NCBI GenBank assembly: GCA_031282485.1
Contig: JAITDQ010000181.1
Location: forward strand, 1 to 15,810
DNA from: Tannerella sp.
GTDB taxonomy: Bacteria > Bacteroidota > Bacteroidia > Bacteroidales > Tannerellaceae
Direction of reading: 5' to 3'
Length of the DNA stretch: 15,810 bases
Positions 15,788 to 15,810 of this stretch are shown here, piece after piece. Positions within the stretch are counted from its first letter, which is position 1. The number at the start of each line of letters is the position of its first letter. The translations under genes were made by a program, and so were the position numbers. The notes below the pieces were generated by a model. It worked only from the letters and a program-made list of their open reading frames with translations, ran no database searches and was not told where the DNA came from.

Positions 15788-15810
15788 CGGAAGTGAGGCA
15801 AACCGCTAAG

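Overview
The window is almost entirely a division and cell wall (dcw) cluster of a member of the Bacteroidota, most likely order Bacteroidales. This rests on the gene order, on the characteristic short FtsL-like protein, on FtsI carrying one C-terminal PASTA domain, and on the enlarged MraY loops. Further support comes from promoter-like TTTG/TAnnTTTG sequences and from an adjacent gene pair resembling the Bacteroidales glycine-lipid (N-acyl/O-acyl amino-acid lipid) synthesis genes. I cannot name the genus from sequence alone.

Region 1-13721 (minus strand) reads, in transcription order: rsmH (mraW), ftsL, ftsI, murE, mraY, murD, ftsW, murG, murC, ftsQ and ftsA, the last cut by the left edge. 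Spacings are 3-38 bp, so this looks like one long operon. It covers the cytoplasmic Mur ligases for L-Ala (MurC), D-Glu (MurD) and meso-diaminopimelate (MurE), lipid I and lipid II synthesis (MraY, MurG), septal polymerisation and cross-linking (FtsW, FtsI), and divisome scaffolding (FtsL, FtsQ, FtsA). mraZ, usually found just upstream of rsmH, is not there.

Region 13722-13988 is a 267-bp divergent intergenic region with a promoter-like sequence facing each way and a perfect 14-bp inverted repeat between them. Region 13989-15787 (plus strand) holds two genes 11 bp apart: a PlsC-like O-acyltransferase and an OlsB/GNAT-like N-acyltransferase. Together they probably make an acylated amino-acid membrane lipid.

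The standout anomaly is in murE. Its N-terminal UDP-substrate domain is interrupted, in frame, by a 21-bp minisatellite of 12 well-kept copies plus two decayed ones. The array encodes a Pro/Gly/Ser/Asn-rich heptad repeat (consensus EASGNVP). All ligase motifs flanking it are intact, so the gene looks functional, with roughly 110-120 extra residues in a loop. The repeat unit is quasi-palindromic, so both DNA strands encode the same five-residue core, PEASG, with synonymous codons.
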